Assembly: GCF_006227205.1 (NCBI RefSeq)
Contig: NZ_VCNG01000014.1
Location: forward strand, 88,946 to 152,945
From: Pseudomonas sp. ICMP22404
GTDB lineage: Bacteria > Pseudomonadota > Gammaproteobacteria > Pseudomonadales > Pseudomonadaceae
Reading direction: 5' to 3'
DNA length: 64,000 nucleotides
In this document: positions 35,040-44,455 of the stretch, one piece after another
How positions within the stretch are numbered: the stretch's first letter is position 1
Layout: each line of letters starts with the position of its first letter
Position numbers and translations under genes: made by a program
Notes under the pieces: generated by a model
The model's input: the letters and a program-made list of their open reading frames with translations, nothing else
Database searches by the model: none
Told to the model about the DNA's origin: nothing

Positions 35040-36032
35040 ATGCGTTTAGTTCAGTTCGAATTGGATAACGGTGAGCGCCGTGTCGGTGTGGTGGACGGCG
35101 ACCGGGTGCGGGAAGTGCAATGCGCGACGACCGTGCGTGAGCTGGCGCTGGCGGCCATCGGGGCGGGTGTGAAGCTGCAAGAGCAGGTCAACGGCCTGGG
35201 ATTCGGTGCCGAGCATGATTACGCGCGGTTGCTCGGTGAGCTGCGCATCCTGCCGCCGCTGGATCATCCGGACCCGGCGCACCTGCTGGTCAGCGGCACC
35301 GGCCTGACCCACCTGGGCAGTGCCTCGGCCCGGGACAAGATGCACCAGCAGGCCGGCGACGAAGCCGCTATGACCGACACCATGCGCATCTTCAAGTGGG
35401 GCGTCGAAGGTGGCAAACCCGAGGCCGGCCAGGCTGGCGTGCAACCGGAGTGGTTCTACAAGGGCGACGGCAGCATCGTCGTCCGTCCGGGGCATCCGTT
35501 CCCGTTGCCGCCGTTCGCCGAAGACGCCGGCGAAGAGCCGGAGATCAGCGGCCTCTACGTCATCGGTCTCGACGGCAAGCCTTATCGCTTGGGCTTTGCG
35601 GTGGGCAACGAGTTTTCCGATCACGTGATGGAGCGCAAGAATTACCTGTACCTGGCCCATTCGAAACTGCGCAGCTGCAGTTTCGGGCCGGAACTTCGTG
35701 TCGGTGAATTGCCTCAACATCTATCCGGGACCAGTCGTATCCTGCGCAACGGCGAAGTGCTGTGGCAGAACGAATTCCTCAGCGGCGAGGCCAACATGTG
35801 CCACAGCCTCGAAAACCTGGAATTCCACCATTTCAAGTACAGTCAGTTCCTGCGTCCGGGGGATGTGCATGTTCACTTCTTCGGCACCGCGACCCTGTCG
35901 TTCGCCGATGGCATCCGTACCCAGCCGGGTGACGTGTTCGAAATCAGCCAGGCCGAATTCGGCGCGCCGCTGGTCAACGGCATAGCCCCGGTGGACGCGG
36001 TGTTCAACCCGGGTACTATCGGCACACTTTAA
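35040..36032 (+). CDS. Fumarylacetoacetate-hydrolase family protein, AraD1/GguC type
   Basis: 330-residue enzyme of the FAH fold. The ATG at 35040 has GGAG eight bases ahead (CAGGAGAAAACC). Landmarks: LLVSGTGLTHLGSASARDKMH, a metal region with PEISGLYVIG and GFAVGNEFSDHVMER, and SLENLEFHHFKYSQF. AraD1/GguC proteins are linked to L-arabinose or other pentose acid degradation and are thought to dehydrate 2-keto-3-deoxypentonate to alpha-ketoglutarate semialdehyde. The next gene encodes the matching dehydrogenase, 13 bases away, supporting that role. Confidence 0.88.
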   Translation: MRLVQFELDNGERRVGVVDGDRVREVQCATTVRELALAAIGAGVKLQEQVNGLGFGAEHDYARLLGELRILPPLDHPDPAHLLVSGTGLTHLGSASARDKMHQQAGDEAAMTDTMRIFKWGVEGGKPEAGQAGVQPEWFYKGDGSIVVRPGHPFPLPPFAEDAGEEPEISGLYVIGLDGKPYRLGFAVGNEFSDHVMERKNYLYLAHSKLRSCSFGPELRVGELPQHLSGTSRILRNGEVLWQNEFLSGEANMCHSLENLEFHHFKYSQFLRPGDVHVHFFGTATLSFADGIRTQPGDVFEISQAEFGAPLVNGIAPVDAVFNPGTIGTL

Positions 36033-36045
36033 GAGGAGACTTGCG

Positions 36046-37626
36046 ATGAACCAGATCCTTGGTCACAACTACATCGGTGGGGCGCGCAGCGCGGCCGGCC
36101 AGACGCGTTTGCAGAGCCTCGACGCCAGCACTGGCGAAGCCTTGCCGGGTGATTTCATCCAGGCCACGGCGGAAGAGGTCGACGCCGCCGCCAGGGCCGC
36201 CGCCGCGGCTTACCCGGCCTACCGCAGCCTGAGCGCGGTGCGCCGGGCCGAGTTCCTCGAGGCCATTGCCGATGAATTGGACGCCTTGGGCGATGAGTTC
36301 GTCGCCGTGGTCTGCCGTGAAACCGCATTGCCTGCCGCACGGATCCAGGGTGAGCGGGGCCGTACCAGCGGGCAGATGCGCTTGTTCGCCAAGGTCCTGC
36401 GCCGTGGTGATTTCTACGGTGCGCGTATCGACCGGGCCTTGCCGGAGCGCAAACCGCTGCCGCGCCCGGACCTGCGTCAGTACCGCATCGGCCTGGGCCC
36501 GGTGGCGGTGTTCGGCGCCAGCAATTTCCCTTTGGCTTTTTCCACGGCCGGTGGCGACACCGCGTCGGCCCTGGCGGCTGGCTGCCCAGTGGTGTTCAAG
36601 GCCCACAGCGGCCACATGGCGACAGCCGAATGGGTGGCCGATGCGATCATCCGCGCCGCCGAAAAAACCGCGATGCCGGCCGGCGTCTTCAACATGATCT
36701 ACGGCGGTGGCGTCGGTGAATGGCTGGTCAAACACCCGGCGATCCAGGCCGTGGGGTTCACCGGTTCCCTGCGGGGTGGACGTGCCCTGTGCGACATGGC
36801 CGCCGCGCGTCCACAGCCGATCCCGGTGTTCGCCGAAATGTCGAGCATCAACCCGGTGATCGTCCTGCCTGAAGCGCTGGCGACCCGCGCCGACAGCATT
36901 GCTCGCGACCTGACCGCCTCGGTGGTGATGGGCTGTGGCCAGTTCTGTACCAACCCGGGCCTGGTGATTGGCATCCGCTCGCCGCAGTTCACTGCATTCA
37001 CCCAGCAGGTCGCCGCGCTGATCGGTGACCAGGCGCCACAAACCATGCTCAATGCCGGCACCTTGCAGAGTTATGGCAAGGGCTTGCAGAAGTTGCTGGC
37101 CCACCCGGGCATCGAGCACCTGGCCGGGCGCGCACAGGAAGGCAACCAGGCCCAGCCGCAATTGTTCAAGGCCGACGCCAGCCTGTTGATCGAAGGGGAC
37201 GAGGCGTTGCAGGAAGAGGTGTTCGGCCCGACCACCGTGTTCGTCGAAGTGGCCGACCAGGCGCAACTCAGCGCTGCGCTGAACGGCCTGCACGGCCAAC
37301 TGACCGCGACCATGATCGGCGAGCCGGGTGATTTCGAGCGGTTCAGCGAACTGACGCCGTTGCTGGAGCAGAAAGTCGGCCGGATCCTGCTCAACGGTTA
37401 CCCGACGGGGGTCGAGGTGTGTGATTCGATGGTCCACGGCGGCCCTTACCCGGCCACCTCCGATGCTCGTGGCACGTCGGTGGGCACCCTGGCCATCGAC
37501 CGCTTCCTGCGGCCGGTGTGCTTCCAGAACTACCCCGACAACCTGCTGCCGGAACCCCTGAAAAATGCCAATCCATTGGGGATCCTGCGGTTGGTGGACG
37601 GAGTGCCGGGGCGCGAGGCGCTCTGA
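36046..37626 (+). CDS. Alpha-ketoglutarate semialdehyde dehydrogenase (aldehyde dehydrogenase, NADP-type)
   Basis: 526-residue aldehyde dehydrogenase. The catalytic Cys 301 is in GCGQFCTNPGL and the general base Glu 264 is in FAEMSSINP; the Asn of GASNFPLAFS is present. The length of about 525 residues and the GDFYGARIDRALP segment are typical of the KGSADH group that oxidises 2,5-dioxopentanoate to alpha-ketoglutarate. It is the last enzyme of the cluster and feeds the TCA cycle. AGGAG precedes the ATG. A REP-rich stretch follows. Confidence 0.9.
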   Translation: MNQILGHNYIGGARSAAGQTRLQSLDASTGEALPGDFIQATAEEVDAAARAAAAAYPAYRSLSAVRRAEFLEAIADELDALGDEFVAVVCRETALPAARIQGERGRTSGQMRLFAKVLRRGDFYGARIDRALPERKPLPRPDLRQYRIGLGPVAVFGASNFPLAFSTAGGDTASALAAGCPVVFKAHSGHMATAEWVADAIIRAAEKTAMPAGVFNMIYGGGVGEWLVKHPAIQAVGFTGSLRGGRALCDMAAARPQPIPVFAEMSSINPVIVLPEALATRADSIARDLTASVVMGCGQFCTNPGLVIGIRSPQFTAFTQQVAALIGDQAPQTMLNAGTLQSYGKGLQKLLAHPGIEHLAGRAQEGNQAQPQLFKADASLLIEGDEALQEEVFGPTTVFVEVADQAQLSAALNGLHGQLTATMIGEPGDFERFSELTPLLEQKVGRILLNGYPTGVEVCDSMVHGGPYPATSDARGTSVGTLAIDRFLRPVCFQNYPDNLLPEPLKNANPLGILRLVDGVPGREAL

Positions 37627-37668
37627 CGATCGCGCGGCGGCCGCTCCATAGAGGTTCGATGGACGGCC

Positions 37669-37872
37669 GCCATCGCGAGCAGGCTCGCTCCCACAGTGGT
37701 TCCTGGGTGAATGCTGGATTTGCTTACACCACTTAGCCCCTGTGGGAGCGGGCTGCCCTAATCAAACGGCGCGGAAACCTGTGGGAGCAAAGCTTGCTCG
37801 CGATAGCGACAGACCAGTCGACATTGTTGCTGACTGACTTACTGCAATCGCGAGCAAGCTATGCTCCCACAA
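37669..37872. repeat. REP cluster: single copy, truncated copy and a doublet
   Basis: The 298-base gap between two genes is mostly repeats. A lone REP (CGAGCAGGCTCGCTCCCACA) sits at 37676-37695. A fragment with only the TGTGGGAGCGGGCT end is near 37741. A full inverted pair of the AAAGCTTGCTC variant spans 37778-37872. No gene is seen here. Confidence 0.88.
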
Positions 37873-37924
37873 GTGTATGGCTTAACTGACTGGCATTCGG
37901 ACATGCCCAGCCCTCACATAAAGT

Positions 37925-40900
37925 TCACGCCGTGAAGTCGCTGGCGTGCAGCTCCTTGACGCCGACCAGTTCGAACTCGAACTCGGCGGTAGCGTCGGCG
38001 TTGACGCTGCCGTAGAGAATGCCGTCGGCAAAGCGCAGCTGACCGGTGGCGTTGGTGGCGTCGAAGGCGTTGCTGCCAATGAAAGTGAAGGCATCGATAT
38101 TGGCGGTCAGTGGGTTGGCGTCCAGGCCGGTGAGGTCCAAGTGGTCCAATTCGGTGCTCTTGAAGCCGTTGATCACATCGCGCGCCGCGCCGGTCCCCAT
38201 GTCCGCCAGTGCGTTGAACACGTAAGTGTCCGCGCCGGTGCCACCAGTCAGGTTGTCGGTGCCGGCCCCCCCGATCAGTCGATCATCCCCCGAGCCTCCC
38301 ACCAGCGTATCGTTGCCTGCACCGCCATCCAGGATGTTCCCGGCGCTGTTGCCGGTCAGGGTGTCGGCGTAGGCACTGCCGGTCAGGTTCTCAAAGTTCT
38401 TCAGCGTATCGAGACCTGAGCCTACAGTGTTCTGTTGCGCGGACGTCGAGAGGGTCACAGTGACCCCTGCCAGCGCCTGCTCGAAGGACACCGTATCGTT
38501 GCCTTCACGCCCATCCAATACGTTGTTGCCGGCCCCGGCGAACAACGTATTGTCCAGCGTATTGCCCGTGCCGTTGGCCGCGTCGGGGGTGTCGATGTAC
38601 AGGTTCTCGACGTTGCTGGTGAGGGTGTAGCTCGCCAGGCGGCTGTGCACGCTGTCGATGCCTCCGGTCAGCGGATTGCTGTTGGTCTCGATCACCGTGT
38701 CGCCGGTGTTGTCGACGTAATACGTGTCATCGCCATCGCCGCCGCTCATGCTGTCGTTGCCGGCGGCACCGTCGAGCACATTGTCGGCGATATTGCCGGT
38801 GATGAAATTGCGTCGTTCATTGCCGGTGCCATCGATGTCCGAGACGCCGGTGAGCACCAGGTTCTCGAGATTGGCCCCCAGGGTCCAACTGACCGAGGCC
38901 TTTACCGTATCGATCTGCGAGGCCGAGGTGTTGGTTTCCACCACGCTGTCGAACGCGTTATCGACCACGTAGATGTCGTTGCCATCGCCACCGGTCAAGC
39001 TGTCCGCTCCCAGGTCACCGTCCAAGGTATCGTTGCCCGAGGTGCCCACCAGGGTGTCCGCCTGGTCGGTGCCCGTGATCATCCCGCCCTGGTTGGCGTG
39101 GTCGAAGATGTCCTGCACGCTGTTGTTGTCGTTGGGATTGCCATGAAAGCCCAGGTCATCGGCGATGTAGTCGGCCAGTCGTTGGCCGACGATTTCCGCC
39201 GACTCCTCGTGCAGATGCCAGACGTCGTCGGGATACACCAGCGGATCGACTTCGTAGCGCAACGGCAGGTCGGTGTAGTCCACCGCCAGCTTGACGTCGG
39301 CGCGCTCGGCCGCCATGGCTTCCTGGGCGGCGCGGACATAGCCGACACCTTCGACAATCGAAGCAATCTTGTCCTCGGAATAGCCACGGGCCCGCGCTGC
39401 GTCCTGTTCGTAGTGACCGGTTTCCATCAGGTAGACGCTGAAATTGCCGAACTGGGCATGCAGGTAGTCGAACACCTTCAGCGTCGCGGCTTTGTAGGCA
39501 GCGGCCGCAGCCTGCTTGTCGGTGGCGCGGGCGATCTCCTGCGCGGCTTCCTCGCCCTGGCCCCAGATAATGCCCATGGTGACGTTATCGATGGACTTGA
39601 GTTCGGTGAGCTGATCCTTCAGCAACGTCACGGCGCGCAACAGCGCGGGCCCGGGCTGGTTGGTGTCGGTCAGCCACCAGCACAACTTCAGCTCTTCGGG
39701 GCTCAGTGTCGACAAGCCGTTGACGGTGCTGCCGCCCACCGCGATGTCGATGCCATTGCCGTCGGCGTCGGTGAACTGGCTGCGCACGTCGTAGGTGGTG
39801 TAGCGGTCCAGGTCGTTGACCAGCATGGAGGTGCCGGATTGATCGTCGTCCTCGGTCATGCGCAGCAGGCGCGCATTGGATTGACCGAGGGTCGGCAGGT
39901 AGAGGATGTCTTGCTGGGCGCGCTCGCCGAACACGAAATCACTGGCGGTCAGGGTGTTGAGGTAGTTGCCGCTGAGGGCGATCTCGAAGCGGTTGCCATT
40001 GGCGTCGGCTTCGGCGGACTTGATGTAGGTCTTGTCGCCGGCCGAGTTCAGGGTCATGTACAGGGTGCCGTTGGTGCCGTCCCCGAGACCGATGAAGCCC
40101 AGGCTGGACACGTCGATCTTGTCCACGCCCACGGTGAAGTCATAGACCGTGTCGGTGGCTGTCACGCCGCCGGTGTCGTAGTCGCGGTAGCTGTCGAGCA
40201 TGTTGGTGTAGCGGAAGGTATCGGCACCGTCGCCACCGTACAGGGAGTCGCGTCCGACGCCGCCGTCGACAATGTCCGCACCGGTGCCGGCCTTGATCGT
40301 GTCGTCGCCGCCCAGGCCCAGGATCAGGTCCGCGCCGGTCGTACCGTTAAGGGTTTCGGCACTGTTGGTCCCGGTGATGGTGTTGGCCGGGGCATCGGCC
40401 ACCACCAGGGCGAAGTTGTCACTGACCGAGGCGCCTGAAGGATCGGTGGCCTTGACCAGCACGTCATAGCTACCGGCAGCGGTGCTGGTCGGTGTGCCGC
40501 TGAAGGTCAGGCTGGTGGCGTTGAACGTCAGCCACGCGGGCAGGGCCCTGCCGTCGGCGAGGGTCGCGGTGTAGGTCAATACGTCCTGGTTGGCATCGGT
40601 GAAGCTGTCGTGGGCCACGGTGTAGCGGAACGGCGTGCTTTCACTTGCATTCTGGTCGAGGAGTGGGATGGCCACGACCGGCGCCACGTTGCCGGGGCTG
40701 TTCTGGTCGGCGAACACGAAGTGGCTGGCCGTCAGGCTGCTGACCAGATTGCCCGCCAGCGACACTTCGAAGCGGTTGCCGTTGGCGTCGACGGTCAGGT
40801 CTTTGAGGTAGGTGCGGTTGGTCGAGGCGCTGTAGGTCAGTTGCAGGGTGCCATTCAGGCCGTTGCCCAGGCCGGTGTAGCCGAGCGCCGAGACGTCGAT

Positions 40901-43534
40901 CTTGTCGGCGGCCACATCGAAGTCGAGGATCTGGTCACTGGCGCTGGTGGAGCTGGTGCGGTAGCTGTCGAGCTTTGAGGTATAGCGGAACACGTCGGCA
41001 CCCGCGCCGCCGGTGAGTTTGTCCACCCCGGTACCGCCCACCAGGATGTCGTTCCCGCCCCCGCCATTGAGTGTGTCGTTCCCGGCGCCACCGAACAGCT
41101 GTTCGTTGGCCACGGTACCGGTCAGCGTGTCGTTGTTCGGCGTGCCATTGATGATGACGGAGGTGGGCACGTCCTGCACGGCGAGGGTAAAACTGTCGCT
41201 GACAGTGGCGTTGCTGCCATCGGTTGCGGTGACTTGTATGGAATAGGTGCCCGAGGCGGTGTCGCTTGGCGTACCGCTGAAGGTGCGCGTGGCGGCATCG
41301 AATACCAGCCAGCTGGGCAGGGCGCTGCCGTCGGCCAGTTTGGCGGTGTAGCTGAGGCTGTCGTTGTCCGGGTCGCTAAAACTGGTGGCGGGAACCACGT
41401 AGCTGAACGGTGTGTTCTCCGTCGCATTCTGGTCCAGCAGCGGCGTCGCCACCACCGGCGCATGGTTGGTCGGCGACGAGGTCGCGAACACGAAGTTGGC
41501 ACTGGTCAGCGTGTTCAGGTAATTGCCGTCCAGGGCCACTTCGAAGCGGTTGCCATTGGCGTCGGCGGTCAGGGACTTGATGTAGGTCTTGGTGCCGGCG
41601 CTGTTGAGCACCAGGTACACGGTGTCGTTCTTGCCATCCCCCAGGCCGGTGAAGCCCAGGGCCGACAGGTCGATTTTGTCGGAAGCGACGTTGAAGTCGG
41701 TGATCAGGTCGCCCAGGTTGGCGCCACCGGTGTTGTAGTTGCGGTAGCTGTCCAGGCGGCTGGAAAACACGAAGGTGTCCGCCCCGGCACCGCCGGTGAG
41801 GGTGTCCATGCCGGCCCCACCGTCGAGCTTGTCGTCGCCGGCGCCGCCACTGAGGCTGTCGTTGCCCGCCAGGCCAAGCAGGGTATCGGCCGAGTCGCTG
41901 CCCGTCAGCGTGTCGTTGCCACTGGTGCCGGTGACCACCCGGTTGAAGATGAAGTTGTTGGCCGTCAGGGTGCTGGCGAGGTTGCCGGAGAGAATCAGCT
42001 CGAAGCGATTGCCGCTGGCATCGGCGTCGAAATCCTTGATGTAGGTGCGGTCATTGCTGGCGCTGTAGCTGATCTGCAGAGTGCCGCCACGACCGTTGCC
42101 CAGGCCGGTAAAGCCCAGGCCGGCGAGGTCGATCTTGTCTTGGGTGACATCGAAGTCGGTGATGGTGTCATCGAAGCTGGTGGTTGCGTTGCGGTAGCTG
42201 TCGGACTGACTGGAGAAGCGAAACGTATCGGCGCCTGTGCCGCCGGTGAGTTTATCGACGCCCGCGCCGCCCACCAGGATGTCGCCGCCGGCTGCGCCGT
42301 TGATGGTGTCGTTGCCGGCGCCACCATAGAAGATCTCGCTGGCGCTGGTGCCCAGCAGCGTGTCGTTGCCGGCGGTGCCTTGTACGGTGGTCATCGGTTC
42401 CGCGGCACTGACGTAGCTACCATCGCCATAGACCAGCGTCGCGCCCTTGCTGGTGTGGCTGATGGTGTTGGCGATGATCGCATTGCGATCGGTGCCGTCT
42501 TCGTTACGCTCGGCCACGCCATAGGTCGACAGGTCGCTGCCACTGATGAGGTTGCCCTGGATCGTGTTATCGCTGCCGTTGAAGTACTTGCCGGAGACAC
42601 CCAGGGTGTCGTCGTAGGACTGGATGATGATCTCGGGAACGGCGCCGCCCAGGGAATTGTTGTTGAGGGTGTTGTCGATGATCTCGACGTGGTTGCTGCC
42701 GTAGATGCGTACCCCGGCGCTGGCGTTGTCGTGGATATCGACGCCGGTGACTGTCACTTCGCTGGACAGTTTGATCAGCACCCCTTCGGCGCCGTTGCCG
42801 TACACCTCGCCACCGGTGATGATGATGTTGCTGGGGGAGGGGATGTTCTCGCTGCCGCGCTGCACCACGATGCCGTTGCCGCCGTTGTCATAGGCGACGT
42901 TGTTGGTGAGGGTAAAGTCGTGGGTGCTGGTGACGACGTTGAAACCGTGCCGGTCATTGTCGTAGGCAACGTTGTTTTCGAAGGTGCTGTCGCTGAGGAA
43001 GTCGGCCACGAAGCCGTCCAGGCCGTTGCCGTGGGATACGCTGTTCTTGATGACCATGTTGACGGTCTGTTCGTGGGGGTCGAAGCCGTACCCCGAGCAG
43101 TCCTTGATCTCGACGCTGTCGATGGTGACGTTGGAATCGTAGCCTTCTTCGCCGGGAATGTACCCGTTGAACCAGCCGTCGATCTTGCCGGTGGTGTGGT
43201 CGCGGTTGCCGTCGATGGTGAGCTGGCTGATGCCGAAATCGTGGGTCTCTTCGCCGTAGGCGGAGCGGATGACGCCGGTGATCTTGGTGTCGGAACCGTC
43301 GGCCACCTTGACGGTGGTCTCGCCCATGCCGTCGCCATACAGGTGGACGTTGCTCTTGAGCATCAGGCAACCATCGGAAGGTTCTTCGCCGGCCGAAACG
43401 ATATAGGTCCCCGCTGGCACATACACCTGCCCCCCACCTGCCGCTGCCGCCGCGTCTATCGCTGCCTGGATGGCCGCGGTGTCATCGGTAATACCGTCTC
43501 CTTTGGCGCCAAAATTTTGTACTTTGAAAATCAT
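37925..43534 (-). CDS. psmE: Secreted modular mannuronan C5-epimerase / O-acetylhydrolase (PsmE-like)
   Basis: 1869-residue extracellular enzyme that converts mannuronate to guluronate in alginate and probably removes O-acetyl groups. The start MIFKVQNFGAKGDG at 43534 has GGAG before it. Residues 1-383 are an AlgE-type A module with Tyr 149, Asp 152 and His 154 (YGFDPHE) and Asp 178 (VADF), the same numbering as AlgE4. Calcium-binding R modules with GGxGxD repeats lie at about 384-532, 533-685, 793-942 and 1050-1203. Ig/cadherin-like domains are at 688-787 and 949-1047. An SGNH acetylhydrolase at 1209-1463 has GQSN (Ser 1219), WGQGEE and DVWH (Asp 1437, His 1440). A final RTX region, 1485-1869, ends with a type I secretion-like tail. 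P. syringae PsmE has this combination. No type I exporter gene is adjacent. Confidence 0.93.
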   Translation of the reverse strand: MIFKVQNFGAKGDGITDDTAAIQAAIDAAAAAGGGQVYVPAGTYIVSAGEEPSDGCLMLKSNVHLYGDGMGETTVKVADGSDTKITGVIRSAYGEETHDFGISQLTIDGNRDHTTGKIDGWFNGYIPGEEGYDSNVTIDSVEIKDCSGYGFDPHEQTVNMVIKNSVSHGNGLDGFVADFLSDSTFENNVAYDNDRHGFNVVTSTHDFTLTNNVAYDNGGNGIVVQRGSENIPSPSNIIITGGEVYGNGAEGVLIKLSSEVTVTGVDIHDNASAGVRIYGSNHVEIIDNTLNNNSLGGAVPEIIIQSYDDTLGVSGKYFNGSDNTIQGNLISGSDLSTYGVAERNEDGTDRNAIIANTISHTSKGATLVYGDGSYVSAAEPMTTVQGTAGNDTLLGTSASEIFYGGAGNDTINGAAGGDILVGGAGVDKLTGGTGADTFRFSSQSDSYRNATTSFDDTITDFDVTQDKIDLAGLGFTGLGNGRGGTLQISYSASNDRTYIKDFDADASGNRFELILSGNLASTLTANNFIFNRVVTGTSGNDTLTGSDSADTLLGLAGNDSLSGGAGDDKLDGGAGMDTLTGGAGADTFVFSSRLDSYRNYNTGGANLGDLITDFNVASDKIDLSALGFTGLGDGKNDTVYLVLNSAGTKTYIKSLTADANGNRFEVALDGNYLNTLTSANFVFATSSPTNHAPVVATPLLDQNATENTPFSYVVPATSFSDPDNDSLSYTAKLADGSALPSWLVFDAATRTFSGTPSDTASGTYSIQVTATDGSNATVSDSFTLAVQDVPTSVIINGTPNNDTLTGTVANEQLFGGAGNDTLNGGGGNDILVGGTGVDKLTGGAGADVFRYTSKLDSYRTSSTSASDQILDFDVAADKIDVSALGYTGLGNGLNGTLQLTYSASTNRTYLKDLTVDANGNRFEVSLAGNLVSSLTASHFVFADQNSPGNVAPVVAIPLLDQNASESTPFRYTVAHDSFTDANQDVLTYTATLADGRALPAWLTFNATSLTFSGTPTSTAAGSYDVLVKATDPSGASVSDNFALVVADAPANTITGTNSAETLNGTTGADLILGLGGDDTIKAGTGADIVDGGVGRDSLYGGDGADTFRYTNMLDSYRDYDTGGVTATDTVYDFTVGVDKIDVSSLGFIGLGDGTNGTLYMTLNSAGDKTYIKSAEADANGNRFEIALSGNYLNTLTASDFVFGERAQQDILYLPTLGQSNARLLRMTEDDDQSGTSMLVNDLDRYTTYDVRSQFTDADGNGIDIAVGGSTVNGLSTLSPEELKLCWWLTDTNQPGPALLRAVTLLKDQLTELKSIDNVTMGIIWGQGEEAAQEIARATDKQAAAAAYKAATLKVFDYLHAQFGNFSVYLMETGHYEQDAARARGYSEDKIASIVEGVGYVRAAQEAMAAERADVKLAVDYTDLPLRYEVDPLVYPDDVWHLHEESAEIVGQRLADYIADDLGFHGNPNDNNSVQDIFDHANQGGMITGTDQADTLVGTSGNDTLDGDLGADSLTGGDGNDIYVVDNAFDSVVETNTSASQIDTVKASVSWTLGANLENLVLTGVSDIDGTGNERRNFITGNIADNVLDGAAGNDSMSGGDGDDTYYVDNTGDTVIETNSNPLTGGIDSVHSRLASYTLTSNVENLYIDTPDAANGTGNTLDNTLFAGAGNNVLDGREGNDTVSFEQALAGVTVTLSTSAQQNTVGSGLDTLKNFENLTGSAYADTLTGNSAGNILDGGAGNDTLVGGSGDDRLIGGAGTDNLTGGTGADTYVFNALADMGTGAARDVINGFKSTELDHLDLTGLDANPLTANIDAFTFIGSNAFDATNATGQLRFADGILYGSVNADATAEFEFELVGVKELHASDFTA

Positions 43535-43721
43535 GAGCTTATCTCCGTATCGGGCTGGAACCACGGTAGATGCCAATATTCCATCGGCGACCACAGGGTT
43601 ATGACCTGACGGAGCGTGAAAGTTGTGACCGAATGTCGGGGAAGTGTCAAAAAGCTGAACTACCTGATCAGCGGTCGGGAACCTTGTGCGGGAAAGTTAC
43701 GTTTCATTGACGCGGCGCCCT

Positions 43722-43817
43722 CTGTGGGAGCGAGCCTGCTCGCGATAGCGATGGATCAGCTGGTATCGATACTGAATGTGCAGCCGCCAATCGCGAGCAG
43801 GCTCACTCCCACAGGGG
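43722..43817. repeat. REP doublet upstream of the CopD-like gene
   Basis: An inverted pair, TGTGGGAGCGAGCCTGCTCG on the left and an inverse with one change (GCTCACTCCCACAG) on the right. It lies in the 383-base gap between the divergent epimerase and CopD-like genes. The rest of the gap (43535-43720) should hold the epimerase promoter; I see no clear regulator site there. Confidence 0.88.
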
Positions 43818-43917
43818 AGTGGTGGCTTGATGAGCGGTTGCTTGATTGGCATCAACTCGGGGATCCGGCCCACGCGTTAGTCTCGGGTAAACCATCGAGC
43901 GCAACCGGACGGCCCCC

Positions 43918-44361
43918 ATGATCTATCCGCTGTTCCTGACCCTGCACCTCTTCGCCGCCCTGGTGTTCATCGGCACGGTGTTCTTCGAGGTGCTGTTCCT
44001 GGAGAGCATCCGCCAGCAATTGCCCGCCAAAGTCATGGTGCTGCTCGAACAGGGCATCAGCCGGCGTGCCCGCCAGTTGATGCCCTGGGTGCTGCTGGTG
44101 CTGTTCGGTGCGGGGGTTGGAATGGTCTGGTTGCGCTACTGGCCGTTGTTGATCTCGCCGTGGCAATCGTCGTTCGGTCTGTTGCTGGGGTTGAAGATCC
44201 TGCTGGCGGGCAGTGTGCTGGGGCATTTTCTCTGGGCCATGTGGCTGTTCAGGCGCGGGCACATGAACGCACGCTACGTCCAAGTCATCCACACTCGGGT
44301 GTTCCTGCATCTGGTGGCGATCGTGCTGTTGGCCAAGGGCATGTTCTACGTCAGTTGGTAA
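43918..44361 (+). CDS. CopD-like four-helix membrane protein
   Basis: 147-residue inner-membrane protein with four hydrophobic segments: LFLTLHLFAALVFIGTVFF, LMPWVLLVLFGAGVGMVWL, FGLLLGLKILLAGSVLGHFL and VFLHLVAIVLLAKGMFYVSW. Conserved His residues in helices one, three and four (TLHLFAAL, GHFLW, FLHLVAI) suggest metal or haem contact, as in CopD/YphA-like families. It precedes two HemN-family genes on the same strand, so a role in haem or redox metabolism is possible. The exact family is not certain. Confidence 0.75.
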   Translation: MIYPLFLTLHLFAALVFIGTVFFEVLFLESIRQQLPAKVMVLLEQGISRRARQLMPWVLLVLFGAGVGMVWLRYWPLLISPWQSSFGLLLGLKILLAGSVLGHFLWAMWLFRRGHMNARYVQVIHTRVFLHLVAIVLLAKGMFYVSW

Positions 44362-44455
44362 CAGGGTGGCATGGGTTCAAGGCGCTTGATACAGGTCAAG
44401 GTGGCTTGGGAGGTGAGGCCGGACAATATCCCCGCGCAGCCACTCGGAGATTGTC

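Noticed and set aside
37669..37872. Closely spaced palindromes considered as a CRISPR array
   Set aside because: The copies are inverted, irregularly spaced and belong to the dispersed REP family; no cas genes are present.
38435..40438. Long plus-strand open frames inside the epimerase gene (also 41234-43609)
   Set aside because: They are antisense to the RTX and Ig-like repeats and consist of repetitive Val-Gly-Ala-Asp text produced by the repeats themselves.
43616..43921. 101-codon open frame upstream of the CopD-like gene
   Set aside because: It runs through a REP doublet and translates it; no ribosome site or domain.
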